The notes beneath the pieces were generated by a model that had not been told where the DNA came from, made no database searches, and was given only the letters and a program-made list of their open reading frames with translations. A stretch of 64,000 nucleotides of DNA from Mycteria americana (Eukaryota; Chordata; Aves; Ciconiiformes; Ciconiidae), in the NCBI RefSeq assembly GCF_035582795.1, contig NC_134370.1:40039501-40103500 (forward strand), written 5' to 3'. This document shows, in pieces, positions 50,541 to 62,279 of the stretch; position 1 is the stretch's first letter; the number at the start of each line of letters is the position of its first letter. The translations under genes and the position numbers were made by a program.

Positions 50541-53500
50541 GTAAGAAACTGAATTTGGAAACTATTGGAAGTGCAAAGACTTGGCAACCAATTGTCTTGA
50601 TAAGAAAATACAAAAAATAGTTTACAGAATTTTTTTTCTCATGTAGAGATTCAGCGATAGAGTGCTATTAAGAACATTAACCTTTTAATGAATTGATTAA
50701 AAGAAGAAGAGAAAATCATAACTAACTCGCATTTCTTTTTACAGACAATAACAAACAGTTCCCACAGTTTGTTATGCTATTTTAAGACTAAATATTTTTT
50801 TAAAAGTAATGGCTACATAAACTACACAATCTAAAGGTTTGGTGCTGGGGAGTGTACAGAAAGAACTGTAGTTGTCTCTGAAATAGATGGATGATGTAAG
50901 AAAAACATGTGTTTACTGAAATGGACTGTGACCACAAGAGATTAGCTTTGGAGCTTTATTAGTAATTATTGTCTTCCTAGCTTTGTTTAACCAAACCACA
51001 AGGAAAAAATTAAGAACTTCATGCCTTTTCTGATTGCTTTCTAAAATAATGCCAACTGATTGCTTTAATTTTTTAATATTTGTAAAATACTTAAAGGATT
51101 AGTTTAACAGGATGACAGTGAGACAAACATCCTCTGCCCCAGGAATTCACTCTAGCCTGGTATTCCACAACTCTCCAGGAAAGTAGAAGACAGGTTCAAA
51201 TTATTTTAGGTGAAGGAGCATAGGAGGGCATTTTTTCAGCTATATGGGTAAGTGCCTTAACCAAAGACCTATTGGGAGTGCTGCTGCCACACCTACTGCT
51301 AAAGAGTTGGGGCTGCTTAGTAGCATATTGGTAAGGGACAGCAGAAGACGTGTGAACAAGAGGGAACTGATTGTGCCTTCTGTGCGAGGGTGAGTTTAAA
51401 GTGTGTAACACATCCCAGTTAAAGTCTTCTGTAGAGTCCCATGAGCTGTGCTCCCCATAGCTTGGTTACAGAGAACAAAGAAGAAAAAAATTTACATTTA
51501 TGAAATCAAATCCCTCCCTGATCTTTCCCTAATCAACCTGACAGCTTCTAATTGCTGTGTTCAGAGATCCCACTGGATTTGTTTGTGCTCTCCTAACATC
51601 CATTGTCATCTGAAATAGTCCCCTAAATATTCTAAAGATAAATATTAACTAGGTTTATAAGAGTTTCCAGATGGTAATGAGATTTAAGTATTTATGTAGT
51701 TGGCTAATATGCAAAATAATATTCTTCAATGATAGCAATTGTTGCTTTATTCAGAGTTTCACTGCCTGATACCTAACATCATGAAGGTGTCCCAACTGCA
51801 TGGATTGCCATCTCCTAGTAGATAGCCCTTGTGGAGTGGCCCCTGCTATTGAGGTGAGCCTTGGGAATTCCACCAATTTCTAATTCATTCTTATCATATT
51901 GTAATACTTGATGTGCTTAAATAAGCTTGTGCCATAAAATCATTTTGCACATATTGTATGACAGTCTCACTCCTTGCTATATAACAACCAAAAAAAAAGC
52001 ATGTTATCTAGTTTTGAACTTTACTGGGCAGCAGAGACTCCTCTGGCCACTAGCCACAGAGCTGATATGTAGGAGTCCATGTGCCTTTGAAAGGTTATTT
52101 TTCATTAGCAGTACTGGCCAGAATGGGAAAATGACGCTACTACACCTTAGATATCCAAAGACTCAAAGAGCTTTTCTCCTACAAGCATTGGAAATTAATG
52201 GCTTGTATTTCTGTAAACTTTGCAACTCATTTCTGTGATCATAGAAGTAGGATCAGATTGAAAGATGAGGAAGAATGTTGATCATCAGATATTACATGGT
52301 TTGCAGGAGGTAAAGGTGTATCTCATTGCTAAAGCAATCACATGTTACATTCGGTGTTCACATGGAAGGGAGAGCAAATCCAGAACAAATTCATTGTTTT
52401 GCAGCTAACTAGCTCAAGTCAGAGAGCAACCATTTTTCCCATCCTTTTCCTTTGCTTCATAACTAAACATATAAAAAGAAATAAATATTAGTCCACCTTT
52501 GCTTTCAAAAGGAATAAATATAATTATGTAGTGTGTCACACGTCTGCATCATTTATCACAATTGCATTTTGAAGCCGCACTTAATTTAACTTAGCATTGG
52601 GTTTCCTAGCCTTTCAATTGTCCTTTAGCCTGCTAAAATGATGGGTAGACCAATGAGTGAGCATTGTGGTTTTTTTCATCTGTCTTACAGTACAACATAA
52701 AGCTCCTGGCAGCTGTAAAGCTCCATAAAACAATTTTCTAAGTCTATGAAAGAAACTTCATATCCTGTTCAGTCTCAATATTTATTGTCCACAGAATAAA
52801 TATACTCTTTAAAAAATTTAAGTCTCTTGATATTTTGCTCTATTTTTACAATGTTGGCATTCCTTTGGACTAAGTGTGAGGGCAGAGATAATTCATGTGG
52901 TTTGCAAAAGAAAGTGTTTTATCTATTTTTGCTTGCTAAAGCACACAGAAAGTTTATATGTCACTATGAAATCTTAAGGAGAACAGAGGTTTTTGGTAAT
53001 ATTGCTTGATATTTTCTGCAAACAACAGATTTTCAAGGCATTTTACAGCATTGATTTTTTTTTTTTTTTAATCAAACACATCTGTTTCAAAATGTAGATT
53101 GTTCAGTTTGTCCATGATGCCTCAGCATTTATTTAGGCCATGAACCCTGCATTTACCCAACTCAGTAGACACACTTCCTTTTGTGATTCTTCATGCTTTT
53201 GTACTTGCCACCTCCTGTTTCATCCACAAACTAGATTATTTTTTTTTCCTGGAAGTGACACCGTAGGTATAACAAGTCTCTCTGAACTGTCACAGTTCAC
53301 ATGTAAAATGGCCTTTTAAGGTTGTCTATAACTGTTGTAAATCTCTTCATTCCTGCTTATACTGCAGAACAGAGTGTTTCAGAATGTGGCTTGTTGGGGG
53401 CACTCTTTGCAGGACTTTTGCAGTACTCAGGAGGATGCTGGGGAATCTGAAATGAAGGCAAACTTGACAACTTGCAGTTTATGAGAATTCATGTAATTTT

Positions 53501-55718
53501 AATGGCTTTGGAAGCTGATGTGCCTTCTTCCTGCCAGGAGACTGTGATGGTGGCATTCTGATTGGATTGTGTGGAAGTCAATGAAGGGAAGTGAAGCACA
53601 AGTGGTCAAGTAAAGGGCAACATAATTGCTTGAGAGAGGATGGTAAATTAGAGGCAAAAAAACTGAGGAGGGGAAATCTCAGTTGCTCTGGGATTAACCC
53701 CCCTGGAGCTAGGAAAATGATCCTAATCTATATAATCATCAGTAGCTAAAAAAATGTCATTAACCCAGGCAAAATCTTCCTGGAGATGCTGATGCTTTGA
53801 TCTCTGAGTACCCATTGCTGTAGATGACACTCACCTACCCTTCCAGTCACTCTCGCCTCTAGTGTGGTTGTTATTTTTCACCTTTCTTCTCTCTTAGTTA
53901 TGTACTTAGGAGAATGTGGTAGTACTGTTGTGCTGGAATTGAACTTTCTTCTTTCATCAAAACTCAACCAGGTTCTCAACTTTTCATGCTTCAACTTCTG
54001 TAGGACTCTAATACATTCTACTTCGTACCATATGAATATCTTCTTGACACCAACCCCTACATTAGCTTTTGTCTTCTCTCATTCCCTAGACATATACTTG
54101 AAGCTCTAAGAGCAATTTCCCTTTACTCAAGTGTTCTCTTTGTAAAGCCCACTTTTCACTGGAGGTTCCCCTTTGTTCACAGGATTTACTGTTCCTCAGC
54201 CACCTCACCCATAAATATCTTTTTACTTTTTTCCATGTCAATCCTTGTGTATAAGGGAAAAATCATTCTAATAGAGCTGTCCACCCATTTCTGTGTCCTT
54301 CCTCAAATTGTCCTGTATGACTTCTCACTACCTGTGAGTCACTGTTATGTCTGAGCGTGGAAATGAGATGCATTGACTTTCCTTGCTTTGCTTCTCCAAC
54401 TATCCCTTTCCTCTTAACTTTCCCCATTTCCACCGTTTCTGATGGAAAGTCACATGGGTAACTAAGCCCACAACATGGCTAACGGCATTAACTGTGCTTG
54501 TCTTTCATCCTGTAGACTGCCAAGAAATTTAGGGCTGGAACCTGTGATTAATGTGTTGCTGGGGTAGTGGAAAGTGTCCATAATTCTGTGACTGTGGTTC
54601 GTGAAAGCATATTTTCTATCAATGTGTTGAGCTCCTTATCTTCTGTGAGGGAAGGTGATCCTGGGATACCAGGTTGATTGACGGGAAATGCTTTTGTATT
54701 ACTTCTTTTGAAGAATAGCATAATAATATTTTAGTCTTTTATGTTTGAGTAGCTTAGAAACTAAATTCTAATGCAATATTTGCATAAGTCATTCAGTACA
54801 CAGAATTTTGTTTTAAACTTTTTAAGACATTAAAAATACCTTAAGCTGCAGTGCCGTAAATCAATAATGTATATTAGTCCTGATTCCTAAGTAAATATGC
54901 ACACTTAATTTATATTTTTTTCTTCAGAAAAATTCACAGATTAAGTAGTTGGGTTGGGATCAGATCATACAAACACATGCCAGAGAGCTTTCAGCTGAAG
55001 ATACATAAGAGAAGTTGGGATAGTTATTGGCCATTCTTTTCCATGCTCAGTGTTAATTCCTATTAATTCACTTCTCTAAAATGTAACTACTAACGAAAGT
55101 CTATAAAAATCTACTCTCATCTACCATAAATGCAGAGCACGGTAAAATTTATCAAAGTAAAAACTCTGAAAGGTATTGAAGAAATCAAAGTTTAAGAAGT
55201 TAAGCATGGATACGGGCTTCTCAGAGTTGTGTTTGATCTGTGATGAGCCTATCACAGAGAAAGTGGACTTTCTGGTATGGGGCATTTTGTCTTTTTCAAG
55301 TAGATTTGGTGCATCATATGGAACAGCTTCCAATGTCTGGTCATTTCTTTAGATGTTTTGAAATATTCCAGATTCACTTCTCCCAGGTAATTTCTGACAG
55401 TTATGGCAAGCTTCTGTTAATGATGAGGTCTGTGTGTAATTTAATTATTGGATAAGTGAACATTGTCTTAGCATAATAGCAAAATTATGGCCCAGATTTT
55501 CTTTTTCCTCTCTCTATGAAGATGAGCATTAATTTACAGAAGAGATAAAGAGTGGGAACTTTTGGCATCCTGAAAAATTGTGTTCTAGAACCTAAATTTT
55601 TAATATCCCCCCCCCCCCGCTCTCTTTAAAATATTACTGTTCTCCAAATAAGAAAATGAATGCTATGGATCTGCACCCACAATGGCTTGGTAATAGAAGT
55701 TTTAAACTGCTTGGAGCT
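50541..55718. other. Unannotated noncoding stretch
   Basis: No gene or transposon was recognised. An 8-bp inverted repeat (CTTTTAAT / ATTAAAAG) lies at about 50682-50703. A strong acceptor-like tract ending in CTTACAG near 52690 has no partner donor. A C12 run lies at 55607-55618. Confidence 0.5.
55607..55618. repeat. C12 homopolymer
   Basis: Twelve cytosines in an AT-rich context; length may be uncertain in assemblies. Confidence 0.9.
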
Positions 55719-55775
55719 TCACAGAACTGTAGCTGGGGCATGTAGTCTGACTTCTTGGATATCACAGGTCATATG
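55719..55775 (-). mobile_element. Possible ancient CR1 3' tip
   Basis: CACAGAACTGTAGCTGGGGC, ATGTAGTCTGACTTCTTGGA and TATCACAGGTCAT resemble the reverse complement of an old CR1 tail of the kind shared with turtles and crocodiles (consensus like 'AGTCTGACCTCCTG..TAACACAGG'). The match is short. Confidence 0.4.
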
Positions 55776-56612
55776 TTATGCTTGTGTGCTTTATCACAGG
55801 CACAAAGACTTCCTTTAACTTTTTTTAAAGGGAAGAAAAAAGTAAAATTCATTCCTCACATTAGAAACTGTCACGAGCAAAGAACAGGAGTGCTACCAGT
55901 GCTTGAGGGTCCTTACGTTGGCAAGGATTTGATATGGTAAGATATACCAGATCCTTTCAGCAGGTAAATTACTTCCGTTGTACAAAGAGAAACCAAAAAC
56001 CTCAGTGTGTTTTTCACCAAGTGTAGAATTCCTTCTTACCCCCAGATCTACTGATCAGCGGTACTCTGAGCATGAGTCAACTGAACTGGTCTGGCAGCTA
56101 TGAGTGAGGATTTTTGTAATGTCACAGGGCTGTGATCCATATCATGCAGTTCTTCCACTGCTGAACTTAAATGCTACAAAGAAGGGCAGGAAAAATAGAT
56201 TTTACATAGTGTAGAAGAGAAGAGGCTTCTGGCTCACTTAAGTGATATTCTCAGTCCCTAAAGTGTCAGAATGTGTTGAGAATAACAGAGAAATTTCTGT
56301 CTTCTCCAAGGCTTGTGAAAGGAGAGGCTAAAAGTGTTTATAGCTTTATAGGTTGTCAGTTTCAAAGATCAATCATCATGAACCATAGACAGACATTTTC
56401 TCCCAGAAGTTAAACTTTCTTTTAGGCAGACTTCCAGGGCATGAGATGCCCTAGGGTATGAGACATCAGCATGCAACTTGCAGGTATGAGTCAGGACCTA
56501 TGGGAAACTGATTTCTTCTTAAGTGGCAGATGGATGTCAGGTGAGGAATACTCCAGGGCATCAAAAATGGTGCTTGATGCCTGTATTTAGGCAGTCAGAT
56601 CCCATCTCACTC

Positions 56613-56631
56613 TTTTTTTTTTTTTTTTTTT
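56613..56631. repeat. T19 homopolymer (A19 on the minus strand)
   Basis: On the minus strand this is an A19 run starting inside the TAA stop codon of a 104-codon open frame (56630-56944). It could be the tail of a retroposed sequence, but no poly(A) signal or flanking duplication was identified. Confidence 0.85.
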
Positions 56632-56745
56632 AACAGGCTCCAAACAGTGCTAAGTCTGACATTTTTCTTAGCAAACTGTTCCAGTGATCCCTTATTCTCT
56701 TTGCTGCCCAATTCCATATTAATTCATGGCTCAGCTTGCCAAATT

Positions 56746-56775
56746 TTGACTTCCAGCTGTTTGACTTCCAGCTGT
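56746..56775. repeat. 15-bp perfect tandem duplication
   Basis: TTGACTTCCAGCTGT occurs twice in direct succession (56746-56760 and 56761-56775). Confidence 0.95.
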
Positions 56776-57653
56776 TTTTATCAACCAGTTGAAATACTTC
56801 TCCTATGCTGTATGTTTTGGCTTGGTGCTCGGCCTTGTCTTTGATTCGAGCAGTAGGGCTTTGGGCTTGCTTTATTCCAGCTGCCCCATGTGTCTGTTCT
56901 GCTGTCTCTTTGCTTTCAGCAAAACCTGACTCTTGTTCTTCCATTGTCTGTCAGGTCACTGTTACTTTTCTAGCACCAGTGTTTTTGTCAGGATCCTGTT
57001 TTTGAAATGTCTTTGCAAATCACAAGGAACAGTTGGCAACATTTCATTTCTCTGATCAGCAGATTTGGGGGATGGTTTGGTCCCTTTGAAACTCTAGATC
57101 TCTGCTTTAAAGTGATCAAGATCTAGAGCAGATGTCTCTTACAGCTTGTATGTCAGATATGCAGGTATTTTGGTTCTAGAGAGCGCTTCAGTTTATGTAA
57201 GGCTTCCTGTACCTGCTGTATTCCTATGTAATTTCCTTACAGCAGTTGCTGCCCTGCAAGAGGAGGCTTTCCAGGCAGACATTCTTGTGTTGTCCACCTT
57301 CCTTCAGCATCTGCATGTTTCACTTTTTCTGTTTCCTGGCAAAAATCCCAAGCTTTCACTGATCCCCATTAATACACAGCTCCAGCCGTTCCCTGACCTT
57401 GAAGAGGGCTTTGCAAGCCCTTACTGTCCAGCCCCGACAGATTGATGTCACTGGTACATGGCCAGGAGGCTGCCTTGAAATACATTTTTATTCCAAAGAT
57501 TTTGTTTGCCATCACTTCTCCTCTCAGTGGCTCAAACTAAACATCACTTTGAACCAGCTGCTTCACTGTACCAATGATCTAGCCTGCTGACTTCTATCTG
57601 CATGTGTTTTTTACATTGCTTTTTCAGCAAGTGTTATTGCCCACGACCCTCTC

Positions 57654-57833
57654 TGTCTGTGAGACTAATATTAATTCTACTTTAAGTCACTGTTTCTTTG
57701 GTGGTAGTTCTGAATTAGCCACTGATTTCAGCATTCCGATTTTTGTCTGTGAGACTAATATTAATTCTACTTTAAGTCACTGTTTCTTTGGTGGTAGTTC
57801 TGAATTAGCCACTGATTTCAGCATTCCGATTTT
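57654..57833. repeat. Exact 90-bp tandem duplication
   Basis: Bases 57654-57743 and 57744-57833 are identical over all 90 positions. The flanks diverge immediately (C versus T on the left, T versus A on the right). The unit starts TGTCTGTGAGACTAATATTA and ends GCATTCCGATTTT. Ninety bases is 30 codons, so the open frame 57604-57975 passes through both copies and carries an exact peptide repeat (VCETNINSTLSHCFFGGSS...). No coding evidence supports that frame. Perfect identity means either a very recent duplication or an assembly artefact. Confidence 0.97.
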
Positions 57834-60800
57834 AAGATCACCTCCACCAAATTTCGATTACAGCAGTACCGTAGTCACTAATGTAAAGATTTTTGAGTCT
57901 TCTGATGTACTATTTTCTTTTGTTTGTTTTCTTGTTTATTATTACATTGCCTCATGCTTGCATTTATATGCATGATTCTACAGCCACTTCAGAGAACTCA
58001 CCAAAAGAAGCAGGTGTTCCTAATTAGGCACAAAAAAAATCTCTGCACTGCATTTCATATCTATTTTTTTGATATTTCGGCAATGAAATAGAATTTCAAT
58101 TACTATCAAAGTCTGAATGTGAATGAGAGAAAAGTCCGTTAGTTACTATTCAAAATTCTAGTATTGGGCACCACTTCATGATACTTGGGACAAGTGGGAT
58201 CAAGTACTATCAAGTCAAGTGTGCTGTTTTACTGGTATATAGAAGAATATATTTCACAAAAGAACTCAGTGCATGAAATATGCTTCACCAAAATCCTTTT
58301 CTTTTTCTAACAATTGCATGGCAGTGCTGCTCTTTCTTTAATCCTCATTTTTAACTTGGTATTATTCAGATTTATTTTCCTTTTTCTTCCAGCCACAGAG
58401 CAAAGATAAGAAAAGAATTGGAGACTTTACTATTTTATTAGCTTTCTCTGAATACCTTTGCAAAACAGGCAGAGGTTTTGTCTATAGTAATTCAGCTCCA
58501 AGAACTGCCAGCTTCATGTATTTTCATGAGTTTTGCAATAAAGACTACCTATTAATAATGTTTTAAACATTTCACATTGTTTTTATGTTCTTAGAATTGT
58601 CCCTATGGCTAAGCATAAGACATTCCTTGATCTGCATTTTGTGGGAGGTAGAAGTTTTAACAAAGTTGCGGAAGATTCTTCATTGCGCCAGGTTATAAAA
58701 TCAGGAGGGAATAAATAAAGCTGCACACACTTTCCCAGCTTTCCAGGCAAGATGTATGTCCACTTAGTCTCATCAGAGAGATGAATCTGTTCTTCTCTCT
58801 GGGAGTAATCAAAGCATTTGCCTAAGGCTATTCCACCCATGGTAAAACACCCAAGGAGGTGGTTCTTAGCCTCCAGATGTCTCAAAGGTAGCACCATTTC
58901 TTGCCTCCCTAATTACTTTTTAATTTCTCTCTTGTTATTTATCCCTTGAATTTAACTCTCCTTATTGTCTTTGGAGAATATATTAAAATAGAAGTGGCTT
59001 TCTTTTCTGTAACAGTCTCATGTGTTATGAATTTTAACATATATTATAATCGAGGTATTGAAAAGAAAATTTTCTGCATGTCAGGTGTCCTCAGTAGAGC
59101 CCTCCCTTTTTCTCCAGGTTAGAAAAGCAACAACAAAAACGACCCATAATTGTCTGTATTATCAGAATGGGGTACCTACAACAGCTAGTGAAGGGCAACT
59201 GGAGAAGTGGAGCACAACAGAGCTGTTCCCCCTGCTGCTACCAGGTAAACAAGCTGCTGTATGGCTGAAAAAGGGCTGCTGAACCCTTGGAAATGCCAAA
59301 GGACCTTTTCTCTCCTGTGGCTCCCAAGGAACTGTGTCTACTCCTGGGAAAAGGTTGCCCTGAAAGATTTTGAATTGGGAGCAGAGATTCTTCTTGAATG
59401 CAGTAGTCCACCCATGGTACCTACCCACTGCCCCTTTGAGGAACATATGAAATTGTCTAAATAGCAAACACCTAAATACCCAAGTTTGCACTAACTGTCT
59501 TGAAATGTTAAGGTTGGCCCCTTAATCAGTCTGTGAAGCTCTGGAAAGAGCAGACTGAGATGCTGTATTTCAGAAATGAAATCAGCTTCTGAGGAGAAAA
59601 TGCTTATTTGCTCTGGAAATACACTCCACAAGCCAAGAGGATTTTAGGCAGGATGGACTACACACAAGCCAAGCTGAATACTAACAGTTCAGATGAGGTG
59701 TTGAAGGAGCATTACTTGTCCAGTGGGGGAAGTGGTTGTCAACTTAAAAAAAAAAAAGAAAAAAAAAAAAGAAGACATTTCAGTTATGTCAGTCACAGCG
59801 TTGCCATCTGCCCCTGCTTTGGTATGTCTGTGGCGTTCTTCTCATGATGCTTAATAGTTTTCCAGGGCTTTACAATCATGTATGTGAGATGTGTAGAGAA
59901 GCTGTAGCTTCCTTCCCCTGTGTTAGTGTATACTGTATTAACATTGCCTGGGAACTGGGGGGAAATAAATGTTTTTGCTTTCATCCTGAGATATTTCTGG
60001 CTGACTGATGGGTGGGTGGCTCAATTAGACAGACTGAAAGGTGCCTCAGCGAAACTCTCGTTGTTCAAAAGTAAATCTCTTTTCCATTCCTGTCTCTGAC
60101 TTGTGTAGATAGCAGAAATCTATTCACATTTAGCAGGGAAATGTGCACTTATAAAATCCTCTGCAGCAGCATTTCACAGTCTTAGGCCAACATATGAGAA
60201 AGCTCTGTGTCTTTCTCACATGAGTTTCACCTTCCAAGATGACAGTTTCATATTGCCTGAGGGATGTACCTGTCCAGATCCTCATCATCAGGAGGCAGGT
60301 AGCCTCTTGGGTAACTATTGGCAGTTTCATTGTGGACTGTGCTCTTTGTGCCCACATTGGAGCTTTGGTATTTTGAGTTTTTAAACCATAGCCTCTAAAT
60401 GTTACACTGAGCAGTAAACAGCACGTAAACCTAATCTTGTTGAGGAACTAAGTGCATATTACATTATATTGGTGATACACTAGTTCTTTACGGTCCTGTA
60501 GACTTGACTACTTTTGGTGAAAATCCCTGATTTATCCACTTTATTCTTAAAGATGTAATCCAAAACTGGTTACTTCTCCACATTCTGTTTTGGTTAATTC
60601 AGTTCACTTGAGATTCTATACGTGTGTTTGTGCATGTGTGTCTTACAGCCATGCAGATGTATACAAATGACTGCAACACTAGCATTACCTTGTTTTTGGT
60701 GAAAGTAATTCTGTTATCCAAAATAAATTAAGTAACTTCTTACGCAGGTAGTTTGTCATTCCACTAGATGAAATGTATATATCTTTAGGTGACCTGACTT

Positions 60801-61524
60801 TGACTGATTGTTCTGTCCTTGAGGAAAAGCACTGGTGTCACACTGCAGCTATCTTCTTTTTGAAACGTTAATTTCTGCACAGTATAGTTTGTCTAAATCC
60901 AGTCACAGGAAAAACTCTTACATTACTAGCAGGAAATGTGAGTCAGCTTTATTACCACCTGAGGTTATACATGTATGTATGAAATATATACAAATGTAAT
61001 ATATAATATATACAGTCTTTTTATTTGCCACCTGCCAAAAATGTAAATGTGCCTGTGCTGTCAGTACATTAGAGTTGAAATGGACAATTCTTTCCCTAGG
61101 TACCATATTCTGAAATAATTGATTGGGGTCATTAATTTGTTTAATTTTATTGTTGCTGGTTTAGCTTATAAAGATGTGGATGGACTTTCTTTTATTTTTA
61201 ACAATGTGCTTCAAACAATGCTGTTTTTCTTTTAGCTAAAAATATTTCTATATAAAATGTCACATCTATAATATCACATCCATTATTAACCTCTAAGGAA
61301 GCCTGAACTTTTGTACAAGAAATGAACAGGGTCACTAGAACAATTTTTTCTTTGTCTACCCTGTTGCACATCAATTATAAGGATTTGCAGAGGTCCTTAG
61401 GACTGCTGTAGGCCAGCAATACATTCCACAAAAGAACAGTCGGTGCAGTAAAGGCACTTTGCTGTCCAGCCTCTTGCTGGCTGTGGTCAGCCATTTTGCA
61501 GATTCCAGATGGTGTCATTCTTTT
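57834..61524. other. Unannotated noncoding stretch
   Basis: No gene or transposon was recognised. It contains two A12 runs separated by a G (59746-59770) and AT-rich TATA-type sequence at about 60982-61015. Confidence 0.5.
59746..59770. repeat. Poly(A)-rich run, A12 G A12
   Basis: Two runs of 12 adenines separated by one guanine. No retroposed body was recognised upstream. Confidence 0.9.
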
Positions 61525-61690
61525 GGGTGGTTATCCCATCAAGAGATTCGACCTTTCTGGCATGATTTGTTTTCAATAGACCCTGTTGGGTTTTTTTAAT
61601 GGCCTACTATTTGGTAGGTGTTCGCCAATTAATTTTCACTTATTTCCATCAAGGTGAGGCTGACTGGTCTGTGCTTTTTTTTCTGCTCTG
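61525..61690 (-). mobile_element. Ancient CR1 LINE fragment (reverse-transcriptase region)
   Basis: The plus strand reads as the reverse complement of an old CR1: GGTTATCCCATCAAGAGATT, GCATGATTTGTTTTCAATAG, then TTTCCATCAAGGTGAGGCTG and ACTGGTCTGTGCTTTT. The last block aligns with GGTCAGGCTGACAGGCCTGT in the young CR1 at 63534-63553 (the 'Y.PVSL' region of the protein). It is decayed and non-coding, and is in the same orientation as the young CR1 about 500 bases away. It is a separate, older insertion. Confidence 0.65.
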
Positions 61691-62192
61691 AAGAAGTCTG
61701 GGGAAGAACAAACAGAAGCTCTGGGTGCTTAAGCTCCTGTTGCCTGGAGCTGTGAAATAAAACCTAATGGCTTAGAAATTGCTTTGGCTGGGGTCTCATG
61801 AAGAGGAAGTACTTTTAAACTGTAACCTGAGTTTTGTGGATATGTTTAAGAACATAGATTTTTATTTATTTTTTTCTTTTAATCAGTCTGCTGGGATACA
61901 AAGCTGGGAAGAATCAATGTCATTTTGTTTTCTCTTTGTACTATTAAAAGTGGGGTATTTTTTTTTCTTGATTTTGATAGAAGGAAGAAGCAGTGAAAGA
62001 ACTAGAAATTGATTTGGCTTAAAGTAAGGCTGGGATTTCTTTCAAATTGAGCTTCATAGTGAGAGAATACATTCTCCTCGTTAACATGACCTGGAGCCCA
62101 AGTAAAGATTTGATGCTGCAGTATAAGCAGCAGAACACTGTATTTTATAACTTCACGATCGTTAAAAATAGGAATTTACTGCAGAAGAACAT
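61691..62192. other. Unannotated spacer between two CR1 copies
   Basis: No recognised feature. It is the 3' flank of the young CR1. A short plus-strand open frame (61779-62012) lacks recognisable motifs. Confidence 0.5.
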
Positions 62193-62279
62193 TACAGAAT
62201 CACAGAATCATATAGGTTGGAAAAGACCTTTAAGATCATCGAGTCCAACCATAAACCTAACACTGCCAAAAAACCACCA

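Larger units (their letters stand above)
55776..57653. other. Unannotated noncoding stretch
   Basis: No gene was recognised. It contains a T19 run at 56613-56631, which lies at the 3' side of a 104-codon minus-strand open frame (56630-56944), and a perfect 15-bp tandem duplication at 56746-56775. Confidence 0.5.

Noticed and set aside
57604..57975. 123-codon plus-strand open frame through the 90-bp duplication as a repeat protein
   Set aside because: Its length comes from the duplication itself; hydrophobic and Cys-rich peptide with no family match and no regulatory context.
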